A stretch of 64,000 bases of DNA. It comes from Asterella californica. Lineage: Eukaryota > Streptophyta > Marchantiopsida > Marchantiales > Aytoniaceae. Where the stretch lies: positions 26,944,001-27,008,000 of the forward strand of contig JAYKYS010000005.1 in NCBI GenBank assembly GCA_036924285.1. Direction: 5' to 3'. The notes below the pieces were generated by a model. It was not told the DNA's origin. It did no database searches and was given only the letters and a program-made list of their open reading frames with translations. Shown one piece after another: positions 1 through 11,850 of this stretch (its first letter is position 1; each line of letters begins with the position of its first letter). The position numbers were made by a program, and so were the translations under genes.

Positions 1-180
1 CGAGATTTGTAAAACAAGTTCCGCTTGTATAACAAGTTCAGTTCAGTGCTCTCATACTCCTCTTCTCGTGCTTTGTCCTTATTCCAATCAATCTAGAATT
101 GTGATATATATAAACCAACATTCCTGTTCTGAAAGTCGTGAGTCGATTTTGATTTTAGAATTCACAAAAGCATATGAATT

Positions 181-1115
181 CTAGTTCTGTTTACACGATG
201 GTGCATTACATGATTGATCCAATATATCTGAGGCAAACATCTTCAAGTTTGGGGCACTATCTCTGTGATATGCCCACCACTTCAAGGGTTCACTTTGCAA
301 GCTGTTCCTAGCTTCACGACATGCAGAGTTCCAAAAGTAACCATCATTGGATAAGATGGTTGCTAGCTCGTGTACACAATTTGAGATGTACTTTCCACTC
401 CCTCCACATCTCGTTTCAACACACATTCGTCAAACAAGGCACAGTACTTCCGAAAATTATCTTTCACGTGTTTCTTCTATAGAGCTTCCATCCTCATGAT
501 ACAAATATTGTGGAGTCAAACACATTGCAATGGTGTGCAATTTGTCCATGAGTTTCAACGATTCATCAATGACAATACTACTTCATCACATCTCTCCGCG
601 ATTATCAACTTCAACTTCAGGTTTGAACTTTCGTAGCGTCTCCTTAACTTCTCTTTCAAAACATACGTCTGCTAGAAAATATGTCCAACAAACCCTCTAT
701 ATGCGTCCACTTGACTTAGAAGTTTGAAGATGATAAATTTCAACTCCATCAAATCAAAGATCTCGACCCAAATGTTATCATCTAGTATAATGTCCACTAC
801 TTCACGAACACATTCCAACATCTTCTTGTCCTTCGCTGAATCAAAGAAATGTTTCCACTTCTCGCTCACGACCATCCGTTTCATACAATATCTCAACTCA
901 TAAGCTTGATCCACCATTATGAAGTTTGTCACAAATTGCGTAGCCTCAAGTTTCAACAATGCTAAACCATCTAAAAGAAGTTCACAAACATGCTGTTTGT
1001 TTGGTGGTGATATTTTGATAAATTTAACCACCTTATGATATTTATCAAATATTTTCATCACCCAACAAAAGAGAATGAAACTAAAAAATCCTCGTTCTTT
1101 TGTCCCGAGCAGCAA
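181..1115 (-). pseudogene. hAT-family transposase relic (C-terminal half)
   Basis: Decayed DNA transposase on the minus strand. The 1115-672 part reads as the middle of a plant hAT transposase, including a stretch like FIMVDQAYELRYCMKRMVVS followed by a W-K-F segment and ILDDNIWVEI, typical of the block before the dimerisation domain. After a frame break near 670-430 a LDKLHTIAMCLTP-like segment can be read. The last part (426-181) has NSLQSEPLKWWAYHRDSAPN and ends DILDQSC...CKQN, which is the hAT C-terminal dimerisation motif (WW...SAPNL...IL.Q.C....C). Stops and frame changes separate the blocks, so it is not functional. No terminal inverted repeats or 8-bp duplication were found at the window edge. 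Family assignment rests on motif recognition. Confidence 0.7.
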
Positions 1116-2306
1116 TTAAATACAATATAGAAATGGAAATGATCTTTTCATGATACAGAATCATACACTTCACTATGATTTATATGCTTATTTCATATCT
1201 AAACACAAGATCACTTTATATATCTATTAAAATAGATAATCAGTTACGCATCTATGACGTCTTTGTTTGAGTTTATCGAGATAATAATCATATTCACATT
1301 TCATCCAGAATTTATTGATATTAAGTAAATTAGTATCTCTATATATACACATGTATTATGATTGTATTGATTTACAATAAAATCATTTTCTTTTAATAAT
1401 GGTCCACTAAAATTTATTTGTATAAATTTTAATATTCATACTTGTAGTCTAATCAATATCATCACTTGTTATAAATCATCTCATATAGTAGTTGACTTTA
1501 GAATAATTACATGATGAGGTAATGTAATTATTATTATTAATCTCACTATCATTCCATCCATACGATTTTAATATAATGTAGTTGAAACTAATTATCTTCA
1601 AACTATCTACTTTCTTTCATGTCCTATCATAATTTCTTTTCAGTATGCTTTAAACTCACCACTAAACATAGATCATTCCTAGATAAAATACAGATAAGTA
1701 TTCCTGAATATGATAATCTAATTTCATCGAATTTATGATCATCTTAATTTTTTTATATAAATATATTTTCATTTCTATGTGTTTGTGTCTGTCTTAATCA
1801 ATAATACATAGCTCCGCAATTCCCTTGCAACACCTTGTTTTTCTTTAGTCAAGCCCTTTGTGATTGCTCTTCGTTGAAGAAGCACTTACCATTTGCCACC
1901 TCAACAACTGGTTCCTTTTCCTCTAAAACTGAAGAGTAACCTTATTTTCGGCAGCAGTATCACAGTGCTCACACCACGTTGCTTTTAGAAAACATAATTG
2001 CTTCACTACCTACCTGGTCCACGTTAACGTGTGACCGTGGTAACTGGTCTGGGGCCGATCGAGTCTATACCTGACCAAAGTAACCGTGAGGAGCCAAAAT
2101 GTTGTAAATTTCTTCTTCTTGACGAAACTTGTAACCTGCGTTAGCAGACTCACATCTGAGCATCACATCATTCTTCTCAGTAGTTTCTCGGAGGGTAGGG
2201 CGCGAAAAACCCCGAAAAACGGTATCGTGTTTCTCGGTTTAGGGTTCGTGCGAATTTCTGATAGAGCTAATAGGATTGGGTTGTTCCGTGAGGGAGTAGC
2301 GCAAAA
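1116..2306. other. AT-rich intergenic region and PBF1 upstream region
   Basis: No open reading frame with recognisable similarity. The stretch 1130-1800 is strongly AT-rich with short A/T runs. From about 1800 the composition becomes more even and leads into the PBF1 5' untranslated region (roughly 2050-2306). No clear TATA box or other promoter element could be fixed. Confidence 0.6.
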
Positions 2307-4101
2307 ATGGCGATGATGATGCCGCCTCGAATGAATCCAACGGACTCTGCCAGTGGACCAAAGCAACACCAGACCTGGAGCCCGTATGATAACAATGGCG
2401 GGTAAATTTCTGAACTTGTGTTGCGTTGCTGTTCGCGCAGAAGAGTCATTGATGCATTGCTTTCTTGTTTTCCGTAGAGCTCCCTGGTATGAAAATTACT
2501 TATGTGCCGGTTTTCTGTCTGCCAGAACGTGCGTTGCTATTGCCGGATCAGACTATTGCGTTATTGCTGCCGACACGAGAATGTCGACGGGATTTTCTAT
2601 TCTTACTCGGGATCACTCCAAAATTTTCGGAATGTAAAGTACCAGTTAAACCGCCTAGGAGAAAATCGTAATGTAGGGCTTATGTTTGATGACTGCAATG
2701 CCTTCCGAGAACTGGTGGACGAAATTCTTAGAACCAAGAAGCTCCAAATCTTTGCTCATTTTGTTACTCTTGATCAAGCCTTGGACAGAATTCGGTGTGA
2801 AGTCTGTGCTGTGGATGACGTGGATTTTGGATGTTTAGATCCGAGACCTGCGCGTTAGCATCTTCGGGTTTTCAAGCCGATATTAGAGCCCTTCAGAAAA
2901 ATCTAGATGCCCGACACCAGGTTTGTTCCACCTTGAACTCCAGTAATTCATGCGTTGTACACACAGCAGCAGATTTTAGTACATTCTGTTGTGTTCAAAA
3001 GCATTGTACTACGTTGGGCTTGGCTTTGCTCGTGACCCGTGGAAGGAGCGGACGAAGATTTGGCTAAACAGAGTATATATTGTCATGCTGTGGGCAGACC
3101 TACCAGCACCAGCACAACAAGCAGATGAGCTGTCCAGCAATGGCTCAATTGCTGTCCAACACTCTTTATTACAAACGCTTCTTTCCATACTATGCATTTA
3201 ACGTTCTTGGTGGTCTAGATGATCAAGGTAATTTGACGCAAGAAGTTCTGGTTGTGTAAGTTTGTCCCTTGTCTTTCCGTTTTCTGCTGTCTGCGTCCTG
3301 GAAAGGAAGAGAAAGCTTGACATGGCATCGAACGGTTTTAATGCAGGAAAAGGATGTGTTTACTCATATGATGCTGTTGGTTCTTACGAACGAGTGGGCT
3401 ACGCTGCCCAGGGTTCTGGCATGCAACTTATCATGCCGGTTCTTGACAACCAGCTTAAGTCTGCCAGCCCTCTCGTGCTCCCGAAGCGGGTAAGTGGATA
3501 GATTTGTGGGACCCGGAATGCCAGGTTTTTTTGTCATCAGCTTGACTACTGTTACCGTATGTTGCATATGCACGGACCATCCTACGCCATGGACGTCTGC
3601 CGGTTTCTGGTCTTTATATTCCGGTTTGACGTTGGTGGGTTTTTCAATCAGGAATCTGCTACCCCACTGACAGAGGCTGAAGCAGTCGATTTGGTGAAGG
3701 ATACCTTTGCATCTGCTGCCGAGCGAGATATCTACACGGTAAGATGAGAAGCACCGTGTGCAACGGATTCTGATTCGAGAGCGTGAGGATACCGCTATGT
3801 TTTTCCCCAAATATGACTGTTCGCTTAGGAAGCTTAGTTTTGAATGAAGCATAGGGATGATATGAAGATGGAACGAGGTGACGCATTATCTGGTAAACGT
3901 TCCCTTTCTCTTGGGAGCACATGCAGTTAAATGAACAGTGCAGGGTTTCAGTTATGAGGGTTACGTCTTTGTGGATTTCAGTCTGCCCAAAATCCTCTCT
4001 TGACACAAGTTTGTCTCCTTTTACAGGGCGATGGTGTTGAGATCGTCATTATAAATGCACATGGCATACAGAAGCAGTATATGGAGTTGAAGAAGGACTA
4101 A
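2307..4101 (+). CDS. PBF1: 20S proteasome subunit beta type-1 (beta-6, PBF1)
   Basis: Structural, non-catalytic beta-6 subunit of the 20S proteasome core. I infer seven exons: 2307-2401, 2526-2633, 2839-2920, 3098-3227, 3347-3489, 3652-3738 and 4027-4101. All six introns (119-288 bp) are GT-AG. The exons sum to 720 nt, giving 239 residues plus TAA; the plant protein is about 223, and the extra length is a longer N-terminus. Diagnostic stretches in order: [107 protein letters not shown] and AERDIYTGD. The start is the first ATG of exon 1; two more ATGs follow within five codons. As expected for beta-6, there is no Thr1-type active site. The gene lies upstream of CLPP4 on the same strand and looks intact. 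Confidence 0.95.
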
Positions 4102-5815
4102 GTACCACCTCGCGTCAAGACTACGCTAGCTTTTGAGATACAGAGCCACTGTTTCCTCTAGACTTATGTCCCGTTGTTTTGAGCCGCGTCTGGGTGAGGC
4201 TTCCCTTACGGCCCATAGATCTGCACTGCAAAAGTTCCTCACAGCCACTACATAAATATCCGCGGTAGGATAAGCAAAGCAGTTTCTTGAAGAGTGAAGT
4301 TCGACATCAAGTGCTCTTTGAAACTTACAAATCAGCCTATCCCAGGCTAGGGGACTGTAATTCTTTCACAGGGTCGTATATATTCACGTGTAAAGCAGCC
4401 CAAGCCTTGACCCAGCGCTTGATGGTCCTGAATATATACTCCTGAACAAATATCATTGCTTGTTTGGACTACAACTAACATCAGCTGTTGGAGAGCATTT
4501 TTGTGCCTTATTTATGTACATCTCGAACTCGGGGTTTTTGGACGAGCACCAGGTCTTCCCCCCTGGTTGCTGGTCGTGTAGAAGGGGAGTCATTGGGGAC
4601 TAAGCTCCTTATGTGGTTGGACCACATAAGGAGCTTAGTCCACATAAGGATGCTCTGCGGACTATTGCTGAAGAGCTTCTCGTGATTGACAACTTAGTTT
4701 GGAGCTTCTCTCCACTACCTTCAACCACTTCTGAAAGTCTTTCCCAGAAGGTCATAAACCCACAGACGTGGGTCTGTAAATTCCTGTGCACATGTAGCTA
4801 GACACTAGCGAAAGAGTATGAAAGAAACCGAACATCCATTTGCAGTCCTTTTACAAAGCCTTATTCCGAGAGGATGTCTCTTGGCGAGAGGACTTCGATG
4901 TACCATTGCTCGCGAGGACAAATAGAGAAGAAAAAGATGCTTGCAACTATTAGCGTTCTGTTCTGTAGCATATATAAATCACCATCCTTTTTACAGTCCA
5001 ATTGAAACCTGGGCAGTCGAGAACGCAGCTCAGAACACCACTTTCCAGAGTTCTGAAATCAAATTGTTTAGATTTCCGTCGTCTGGATCTAAACTGATGC
5101 TCTGAAAGAAAAACGCAGCTACAAAATATGGCGTGAGGAAGTAACTTGTCATGAAACTTGGATCGGTTGACGGCTCGTACGGCTATTCTGGCTCTTGGCA
5201 AGAGCACGGGATTGCTCGGATTCGTCCATCATCTGTAAATAACAAGCTAAGGTTAGAGAAGACGGCGAAGAAAATGGCGAAGATGAAAATGGCGAGGATT
5301 GGTCAATTGCCTTAAACTTCGTCAGTCAGGATCACGAGAAACGCCCGAAAGAACGGGGGAGTTCATCTAAAATTCTAACTGAAAGAACACAGGGGGCATG
5401 ATTTTCTTGAGATCGAGCAAAATAAGTCAAACAAAAGCAACCATCATCACCATCTGTCGTGTAAAATAGTGCTTATACGGAAATTCTGTAAGTACTGTAT
5501 TAACGTGTTTGTGGTCATCCTCAAATCTGTGTCTTTGTGAACAGTGTAGTTCTTATATCGAGTGTCACAAACAGAGCATGTCGGCTACAGTGGAAGGAAG
5601 GAAGGCAAAAGAGATGAGGGACGGAAAGAGCAGAGGCGCGCCTTCTGTGTCTCGCCGAACAGCATCGTCAGCAGACAGAAGACAAGAGACCGGGAGTTCC
5701 CCTGGGGCTCCTCCCTTGCAAGCGAGGAGGATACGTGCACAGAACGTAGAGTAAGCCTTTTTAGAGAACTAAGGTGCGCAATTTGAAGAGCCGGAGTGGT
5801 AGAATACTCCGCATC
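4102..5815. other. Intergenic region between PBF1 and CLPP4
   Basis: Holds the PBF1 3' untranslated region, a perfect hairpin at 4597-4641 (listed separately), a purine-rich GAAGA/GGCGAAGA stretch around 5250-5300, and the CLPP4 leader, which ends in a GA-rich segment at 5580-5760. Short open frames here (for example 4613-4801) have no recognisable domain and are not called as genes. Confidence 0.6.
4597..4641. repeat. Perfect 21-bp inverted repeat with 3-nt loop
   Basis: Left arm 4597-4617, loop TGG 4618-4620, right arm 4621-4641, with no mismatch. The core word CCACATAAGGA appears again just after the right arm at 4641-4651. It would fold into a very stable hairpin in RNA or cruciform DNA. 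Its role is unknown. Confidence 0.9.
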
Positions 5816-7316
5816 ATGGCAGCAGCTATGGCGACGACGAGGTTTCTCACCGGAGCTGTTTGCAGCAGTAGCAGCTCGCCTTTTGTTTCTGGTGATGTTC
5901 TTGGAACCTCGTCCGGTTCGTCACTGTTTGCTGGCGGACAGCTCGTAAGGCTGCAGAAGATCAGCACGAAGGGTTTTGGAAAGTTACGTAAAGGGATTCA
6001 AAGTCGGTTGCAGAGGGATTCGGTGGCGAATGCTCCGTCGTTAGGTTTTGGAGATAGTTTGGTCGATGCTTTTGGTGGCCCTCTCGGAGGCGCCATGGCC
6101 TCCCAGGCGCCCGCTATGGCTTCAAGATCTGCTGAGGCTGATGTGATGGGTTTGCTGTTGCGACAACGTATTGTTTTTCTTGGCCACCAGATGGATGATT
6201 TTGTTGCTGACGCTGTTGTGAGCCAGCTTCTTCTGTTGGACGCCGTCGATCCTACGAAGGACATTCGGCTGTTCATTAATTGCCCTGGTGGTTCCATCAG
6301 GTATTGCACTCGAAGCTTGAGGGATGGGATGACTGCAGAGTTGGACAGTAACTCTGTCAATTTAGTTTCGTTCAAATTTCGGGTTCGGGCTTTTGTGGCA
6401 TTTAAGACCTTTTTTTGCTCTCCGTTTTTTCTGTTTTCTTTCCCGGTTTTGTACTTGACTCTGTTTCCTCGTTTTCTTCCCTGGACGAAACAAGTTTTAA
6501 AAGACTTTATACCGAATTCGGGAGCTTATCGTGAATGACTGCCATGATTACCGTTTTTTGTTTCTTCCTGTGTCGCTATATTCCCCGGTAATTTGGTTAT
6601 GAATGGGTTGTCTCATGGAGACGAATGGAGCTTACTTCAAATACCACACCTAAGTCTCAAACCCTGTCCCGAGTTCCAGTTTTCAGCGTGTGTGACGTGG
6701 GATTGGAAACGAAGAATGAATTAAGAGTCTTTTGAGTCAGAAAGTTGACAGGCAGCCGTGTGGAGAGCAATAATGACCTGTGGCTGGATTGACCGTCGGA
6801 CATACTCTAATAAGTCAGGTTATGTTTGCCAGTGCTGCGATGGCAATCTACGATTCCATTCAGCTGTGCAGGGCCGATGTATCAACTATCGTCTTTGGTC
6901 TGGCAGCCTCTACAGCGGCAATTGTGGTAGCTGGTGGTTCCAAGGGTAAGCGGTTTGCCATGCCAAATGCACGTATAATGATGCATCAGCCACTGGGAGG
7001 TGCTAGTGGCCAAGCTATAGATGTAGAAATCCAGGCTAAAGAAATTATGTACCACAAGAGCAACGTTACGAGGATCGTCGCTGAGATAACTGGAAGGTCC
7101 ACGGAGCAAGTTGCCAAGGACATAGACAGAGACAGATACATGTCTCCCGTTGAGGCAATGGAATACGGTATACTAGATGGTGTTATTGATCAGGATACTA
7201 TCATTCCTCTTGCTCCAAATGTCGAGAGGGTGAAGAGTAGGTCAGAAAACCTCGCCGCTATGGAAGACCCGCAGAAATTCTTGAACCCCGAGATCCCTGA
7301 CGATGAGATTTTTTAG
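5816..7316 (+). CDS. CLPP4: Plastid-targeted Clp protease proteolytic subunit, CLPP4-like
   Basis: Serine-protease subunit of the plastid Clp core. Two exons: 5816-6300 and 6833-7316, with a 532-bp GT-AG intron splitting a Ser codon (AG|T). Product 322 residues; plant ClpP4 is about 290. The first ~90 residues are Ser/Ala/Gly-rich, as in a chloroplast transit peptide. The mature part begins around [18 protein letters not shown]. The catalytic triad is present: Ser in [10 protein letters not shown], His in [10 protein letters not shown], Asp in IDRDRYMSP. ClpP4-type signatures are [16 protein letters not shown] and the C-terminal [12 protein letters not shown]. Because all three catalytic residues are kept, it is a ClpP rather than a ClpR subunit. 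The start is the first ATG with a plausible transit peptide; the frame is open upstream only through a GTG codon. No sign of decay. CLPP4 rather than CLPP3 or CLPP5 is inferred from the C-terminus and the [10 protein letters not shown] block. Confidence 0.93.
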
Positions 7317-10300
7317 AAACGACCTTGTAAATTTATTTTATACATGAAAGTCTTGTAAACAGGATGTGACAATTGTGAGACTGATACAGTCAATATCTTG
7401 AATCTTTGGCGCTCTCGCCCGTTCGTAATGAGGGGCTGTTTTGTGTCAAGTTGAGGCGTCCGAGTCTCATTCTTCCATTCAGACTTTCAGGCACGGTGCT
7501 TAAATCTTTGATAAACTAAGACAGGGGCGAACATGTGCCTTTTTTACCAAGTGCTGACTGCTCCACAGAGTCCGAATCAAAGAGGTTTGCATGATGGTTT
7601 TGCTGGTATGTTGTGGAACGGGGGTCATCCGGGAGAGAATGTCTTGATCCATTTTAGTGTGCACTCCGACCAGTGGCCAAGAGTGCAGATTAGAAATGGT
7701 TTGTATGTTGCAAAATTAATCTAGGAAGCTGATTTGAACTTCTTGAGCTTGCATCGCACACAGCTTCGAATAATGGCTACACTAAATAACAACACTGTAT
7801 TCGTGTTATGTTAAGGCGGAAATGCCTACTCCCATTTTGGATTGGTTCAGTACGACTTGTGTACGACTTCTCAACAACCAGGCGTAGGGCTTACTACTCT
7901 CTTGTGATGTATGGTGAGACCATGTACATGTTTCGGTGTGCATGCCTGCCTGCTCCATGGGAGCCTTGATCGTTTTCGAAGCTTCTGACTGCAGGTTTTG
8001 GTGAAGGCATACCCACGTTTGATAGGGATAGTCGTTTTGGCGGTAATGGATCTCGGTAATCGCCGATATTAGTGTGTGCATCATGAATGGAAGCCACCCA
8101 TTCTCACGTCGGCACTGACTTTACGTCGAAGGTAAACCTAAAAGGGTTCTGGAAATATTTAGTGTCTCCTTTGTATCTTGAAGTGGTTTAATCTGCGATA
8201 CACCTATATTCCAAAGGTAAACAGTAGACTATCTAACAAGTCGAATGACAAGTCAGCCAACATGTGGTCTTCTAGATCAGCGTTGTTTTCCGTCCTTGTC
8301 TGCCTTGGACAGGAGTGCACGGGACTGTCGTGTGAGTAATTCTAACCTTCTAAAACAGCAATTGTATTTCCTTCACGATTTTGCTCCTTTCTGGATTTGT
8401 CGTTGTTTTATATATTATATATATATAAGCCGTGGCAGCCACGGCTTTCCATTTCAACTTGTTTGTGTCACTTCAACTTCAGCAGTTCCGTTCCAAAGGG
8501 CTTCCCTGGTGACTTTCAACGCGACCAAACTGAGAACATCGAACCAAATTTATTGTTGAAGGTTATCATGCCTCTGAAAGGAGTGATCTTATGAGTTCGA
8601 ATAAGTCTGAGGTCAAACCTATAGAAATGGTAAATGGTATTACCTGCCCTTGGGGTTATCATGATCGTCACAATAGTGGTTAGCAATACCTCGAGTTTGT
8701 GACCGATTATACGTCCAACTTCCTAGTTTCTCGAATTAGTTTTCAGGTAACAAAAATCAGATCACCCATTTCAAACAAGCTTTCGTTCGGTACACTAGAA
8801 GAAAAAGCTTAAGGGACCAAATCGGAGTCTGCTACTACTGTTCACGCATGGAACCTACCCGAGTACTAAGCGTGCCCCTCGAACTCCCTTTCGAAGAAAC
8901 CACTTCGATCACGATTAGCATCGACCACACCTTTGTGGAGTTCGCGTGACTAAATTGTATTATTTAGAGATTGCGATGGAAGTTTCTACTGCCTTGCACA
9001 AAGTGGGCTATAACTCTGCCAAGATTCTGTTCTTGCCCATCCCTAAGCTTGAGGACGATAATGATAATACAGTGCGGACTGTTAGACAACACTGGTATGT
9101 AAGACAACCTCTCGAACTGCGCACAAGCTTCACTATTGCACACCTGACCCATCTTGGTTCCAGAACCTGCCTCAGGGACTCCACAGCCTCGCAGAACTCT
9201 AACAGTGAACCCGTCTCTGATTGAGCCATCGACTCGCAGATGTTGCACTAACTATGAAATCTTACAGCGCGCGTAACAACACTATGCTTTTCTCGTGCAC
9301 GCGCACTCCTGTCCACGACAGACAAGGACGAAAAACGACGCTGATCTGGAAGGCCACATGTTTGCTGACCTGTCATTCGACCTGCTAGATAGTCTACTGC
9401 AAGTCAGGGGTGATGTTGAGAAGAACACTCTTGAGACGGGTGCAGCCAAGTCCCACGAACGCAGAGGTGCGGTCAAGTAAATTTCTATAACTGGTGTGTC
9501 ATGCATAGCTCAAAAGCACTAGCGCATGCAATATTCTAACAGTGGTGTAGGTTGGAGTTGCATTTGTTGCGGTATGCAATCTTCACCGAGATGAAATGTA
9601 TTTCGTTCTAGATTATTTCAGTATTTATGTTTGTAATTTAATGTGAATGATCACAGTAATATGTCAGGTCAATATATGTCTAGTAGTCTAGTTTATATTT
9701 AAGAAGTTGGACCATATGTAGTTTGTTTGTAGTGGAGCTTCAAGTTTAAGCTATAATACGTAGTTTTGTTTGAATACAGTTTAAGTTACTTAGAAGTTAA
9801 GTTCCATGCATACAAGTGCAGACATAAATAAATAAGACCGTGTGCATTTCTATTAGTGATGATAAACGTAAATCAACATAATTTTTGACGATAATTTGAT
9901 ATTTGATTAAAATTTATTCAGTATATAAGTTTATTAGTTTTCAAAATCATTTGGGCAATCCGTAATAATCAGTCTATTCATTATAATGAGTCTAAATTTC
10001 CTTTCTGTGATATTTGAGAAAAACTTTATAGGACAACGTTTTGTAAAAGTGGAACTCTTCATGGATAATTTTGAGATTTTGTTTTATTCAATGCGACCTG
10101 ATTTCTTGAAATAAAATCATAAACTCAATGAGAACAAAATAAACCAAATGAGCATAATATATTCAAAATCATAATAATATATTTAAGATTATAATTTGAA
10201 TAAACTGTACAAGGCCGAACATGATTCCAATAATTCACTATCTATATGGTAAACATTAAACTCAGGGAAAAATATCACAATGAAAATTTATTCAAAAATA
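7317..10300. other. Intergenic region, no supportable gene
   Basis: Begins with the CLPP4 3' untranslated region. 7.5-9.5 kb has mixed composition with only short open frames lacking recognisable domains. 9.6-10.3 kb is AT-rich. A (TA)n run at 8408-8426 is followed by a 9-bp hairpin at 8427-8447 (stem AAGCCGTGG, loop CAG). No RNA gene was recognised. Confidence 0.5.
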
Positions 10301-10335
10301 TGTCTAGTAGTAAATTAAAAATTTACTACTAGACA
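10301..10335. repeat. 16-bp perfect inverted repeat at the J terminus
   Basis: Left arm 10301-10316, loop AAA 10317-10319, right arm 10320-10335. The outer bases equal the J LTR terminus TGTCTAGT. It may be a terminal hairpin of the LTR or a junction of two ends. Confidence 0.8.
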
Positions 10336-11532
10336 CAAGAGTAGGACTATATTATCAAGAGGATTTAGAACTCAAATGCAAGACTGTATTAAAATTTTCA
10401 TTAAGTTTTGAACTAAAACTCAGTAGGTCTAATTATCACAAATCAACCTTCTGCAATATCATCCCAAGGGGACAAACGCGAGCTCTTCTCTCTCCTCTTG
10501 AAACTCTCACAAAATGTACAGCTTGTCTTTGATTCTCCATCTATAGTTCCACCTCAAGTTCATCTTCAAGTGCTGCATCAACTAACACATCTTCATGCTC
10601 AATCATTTTTTCTCTCGATGATATCGACTTCTTGAAGCCAGCTCCATGATCCGTTTGTGGTACAAAAGAATCATGAAGAAAATCTCCATCTAGACCTTCA
10701 ACTTGGAGGTCGTCCAATCGTATGTGAAATATAGACATGCAAAATGTAACATGTAATGTCTTGATCAGCTCTCGATAGAATATAGAACTCTCACAATACT
10801 CTCAAAATACTCTCGATGTTTACAGTAAGAACTCTATTTATAACTTTAGGTTCAATGACAACTAATGACGTCGAGGATTTGATGAACAATTTTGATCTGA
10901 AATAAAACTGCTTGTTCGGCTTGATCAAGACAAATATGAGTATTTCAAAATGTTCACGTAACTCTTGAGTATTAAGAGTGTTTCTTTTTTAAACAATAAT
11001 ATAGTCTCAATGATCGAGAGTAGATTATTGCTATGTAGTAGAAGTTACTTCCATGATGAAAAAATTCATGCATTGTTGAATAATAATTTTTTTTAGTGCC
11101 ACAAACAGTTCTTGGACTTCAACTAACAGATAATCTACTCTTGATGATCGAGAGTTTGCTTATTTCCTCCAACCTCGTTACTCAACCACAAAGATGAGGT
11201 AAACATCAACCAGCAGATTTGACTATGGAGTTCAAGAGTTTGCTTATTTCCTCCAGCTTTGTTACTCGCCCATGAATAGTGCAGTAAACATCTGTCGTCA
11301 GATTTGATCTACTCCGAGGTTTGGCAGATTCTCTCACAATATTTCAAGGTTCACAAATCTTTCCACTAAGAATTTTTGAATTAATTTATTTTTAGATTTT
11401 ACATCCATAGATGTCTCGATCCTCAACTGCAGAGCACATACTAAAATTACATTGATACTCTCGATATCGAGAATTAAGACTATCGAGTATTCGAGTATTC
11501 TAGTATTTTACGTCGAGACTTTACACTAGACA
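10301..11532 (-). repeat. Probable LTR of element J (3' LTR of a minus-strand retroelement)
   Basis: The segment starts TGTCTAGT and ends ACTAGACA, an 8-bp perfect terminal inversion with the TG...CA form of LTRs. Directly outside its high end, the minus strand reads GTTGAAGGGGGT (11533-11544), a good polypurine tract, so this would be the 3' LTR of a minus-strand element. A minus-strand TATA-like box (TATAAATAG, complement of about 10834-10842) lies some 690 bp in, as expected at the U3/R border. No partner LTR or TSD is visible in the window. A minus-strand acidic open frame at 10738-10541 (65 aa) is of uncertain meaning. The interior repeats TCGAG/CTCGA words. Confidence 0.5.
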
Positions 11533-11544
11533 ACCCCCTTCAAC

Positions 11545-11827
11545 TTGCTCCAAGCAAGTTAACACTCTTTTTCAATAAGAAATGAGTGGTTGATACACCT
11601 TGTACCATTTGGATGTCGCATCCGAGTACATTTTATCCAAATATTTGATGAGATTATCCAAGAAAAGTTTGACTTCTCCGAGTTTAAGACGAATCGTTGT
11701 CATCTTTATTGTCTTTGGATCTCCCTTCGGGAGAACATAAGCTCTATGATCCTTTTTCCACAAGGTACGCCATTCCTCTAGTACCATCCACCCTCTAAGT
11801 CGTCCATGGATTGGAAGATTGGAACGT
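11545..11827 (-). other. Probable internal 3' end of element J
   Basis: Lies between the polypurine tract next to the J LTR and the R0 relic. The minus strand has a 71-codon open frame (11787-11572) with a Lys-rich, Leu-rich product that I do not recognise. It is neither the integrase tail of the R0 family nor a copia RNase H. I see nothing else supportable here. Confidence 0.3.
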
Positions 11828-11850
11828 TGTCGTGTCGTGGATCGGCTATT
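11828..11850 (+). repeat. Stub of a family LTR terminus
   Basis: TGTCGTGTCGTGGATCGGC repeats the LTR start of element B (TGTCGTGTCGTGGACCGAC on the minus strand near 59093), here in plus orientation. It is preceded by ACGT, which fits the NCGN target rule of this family. Only about 20 bp can be recognised. It abuts the broken end of R0, so an LTR end was probably deleted here. Confidence 0.45.

Noticed and set aside
5774..5815. Upstream extension of CLPP4 through a GTG codon
   Set aside because: Plant nuclear genes start at ATG; the ATG at 5816 gives a plausible transit peptide.
6301..6538. Read-through of CLPP4 exon 1 into the following sequence
   Set aside because: A GT splice site follows the PGGSI block, and the protein continues correctly only from 6833; the extension is intron with a hydrophobic nonsense tail.
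8946..9480. Two open frames (92 and 61 aa) downstream of CLPP4
   Set aside because: No start context, domain or splice structure supports them; overlapping frames on both strands are equally open.
11572..11787. 71-aa minus-strand frame as the integrase tail of R0
   Set aside because: It does not match the family after the LSSL block and lies beyond the LTR-tip stub; more likely part of J.
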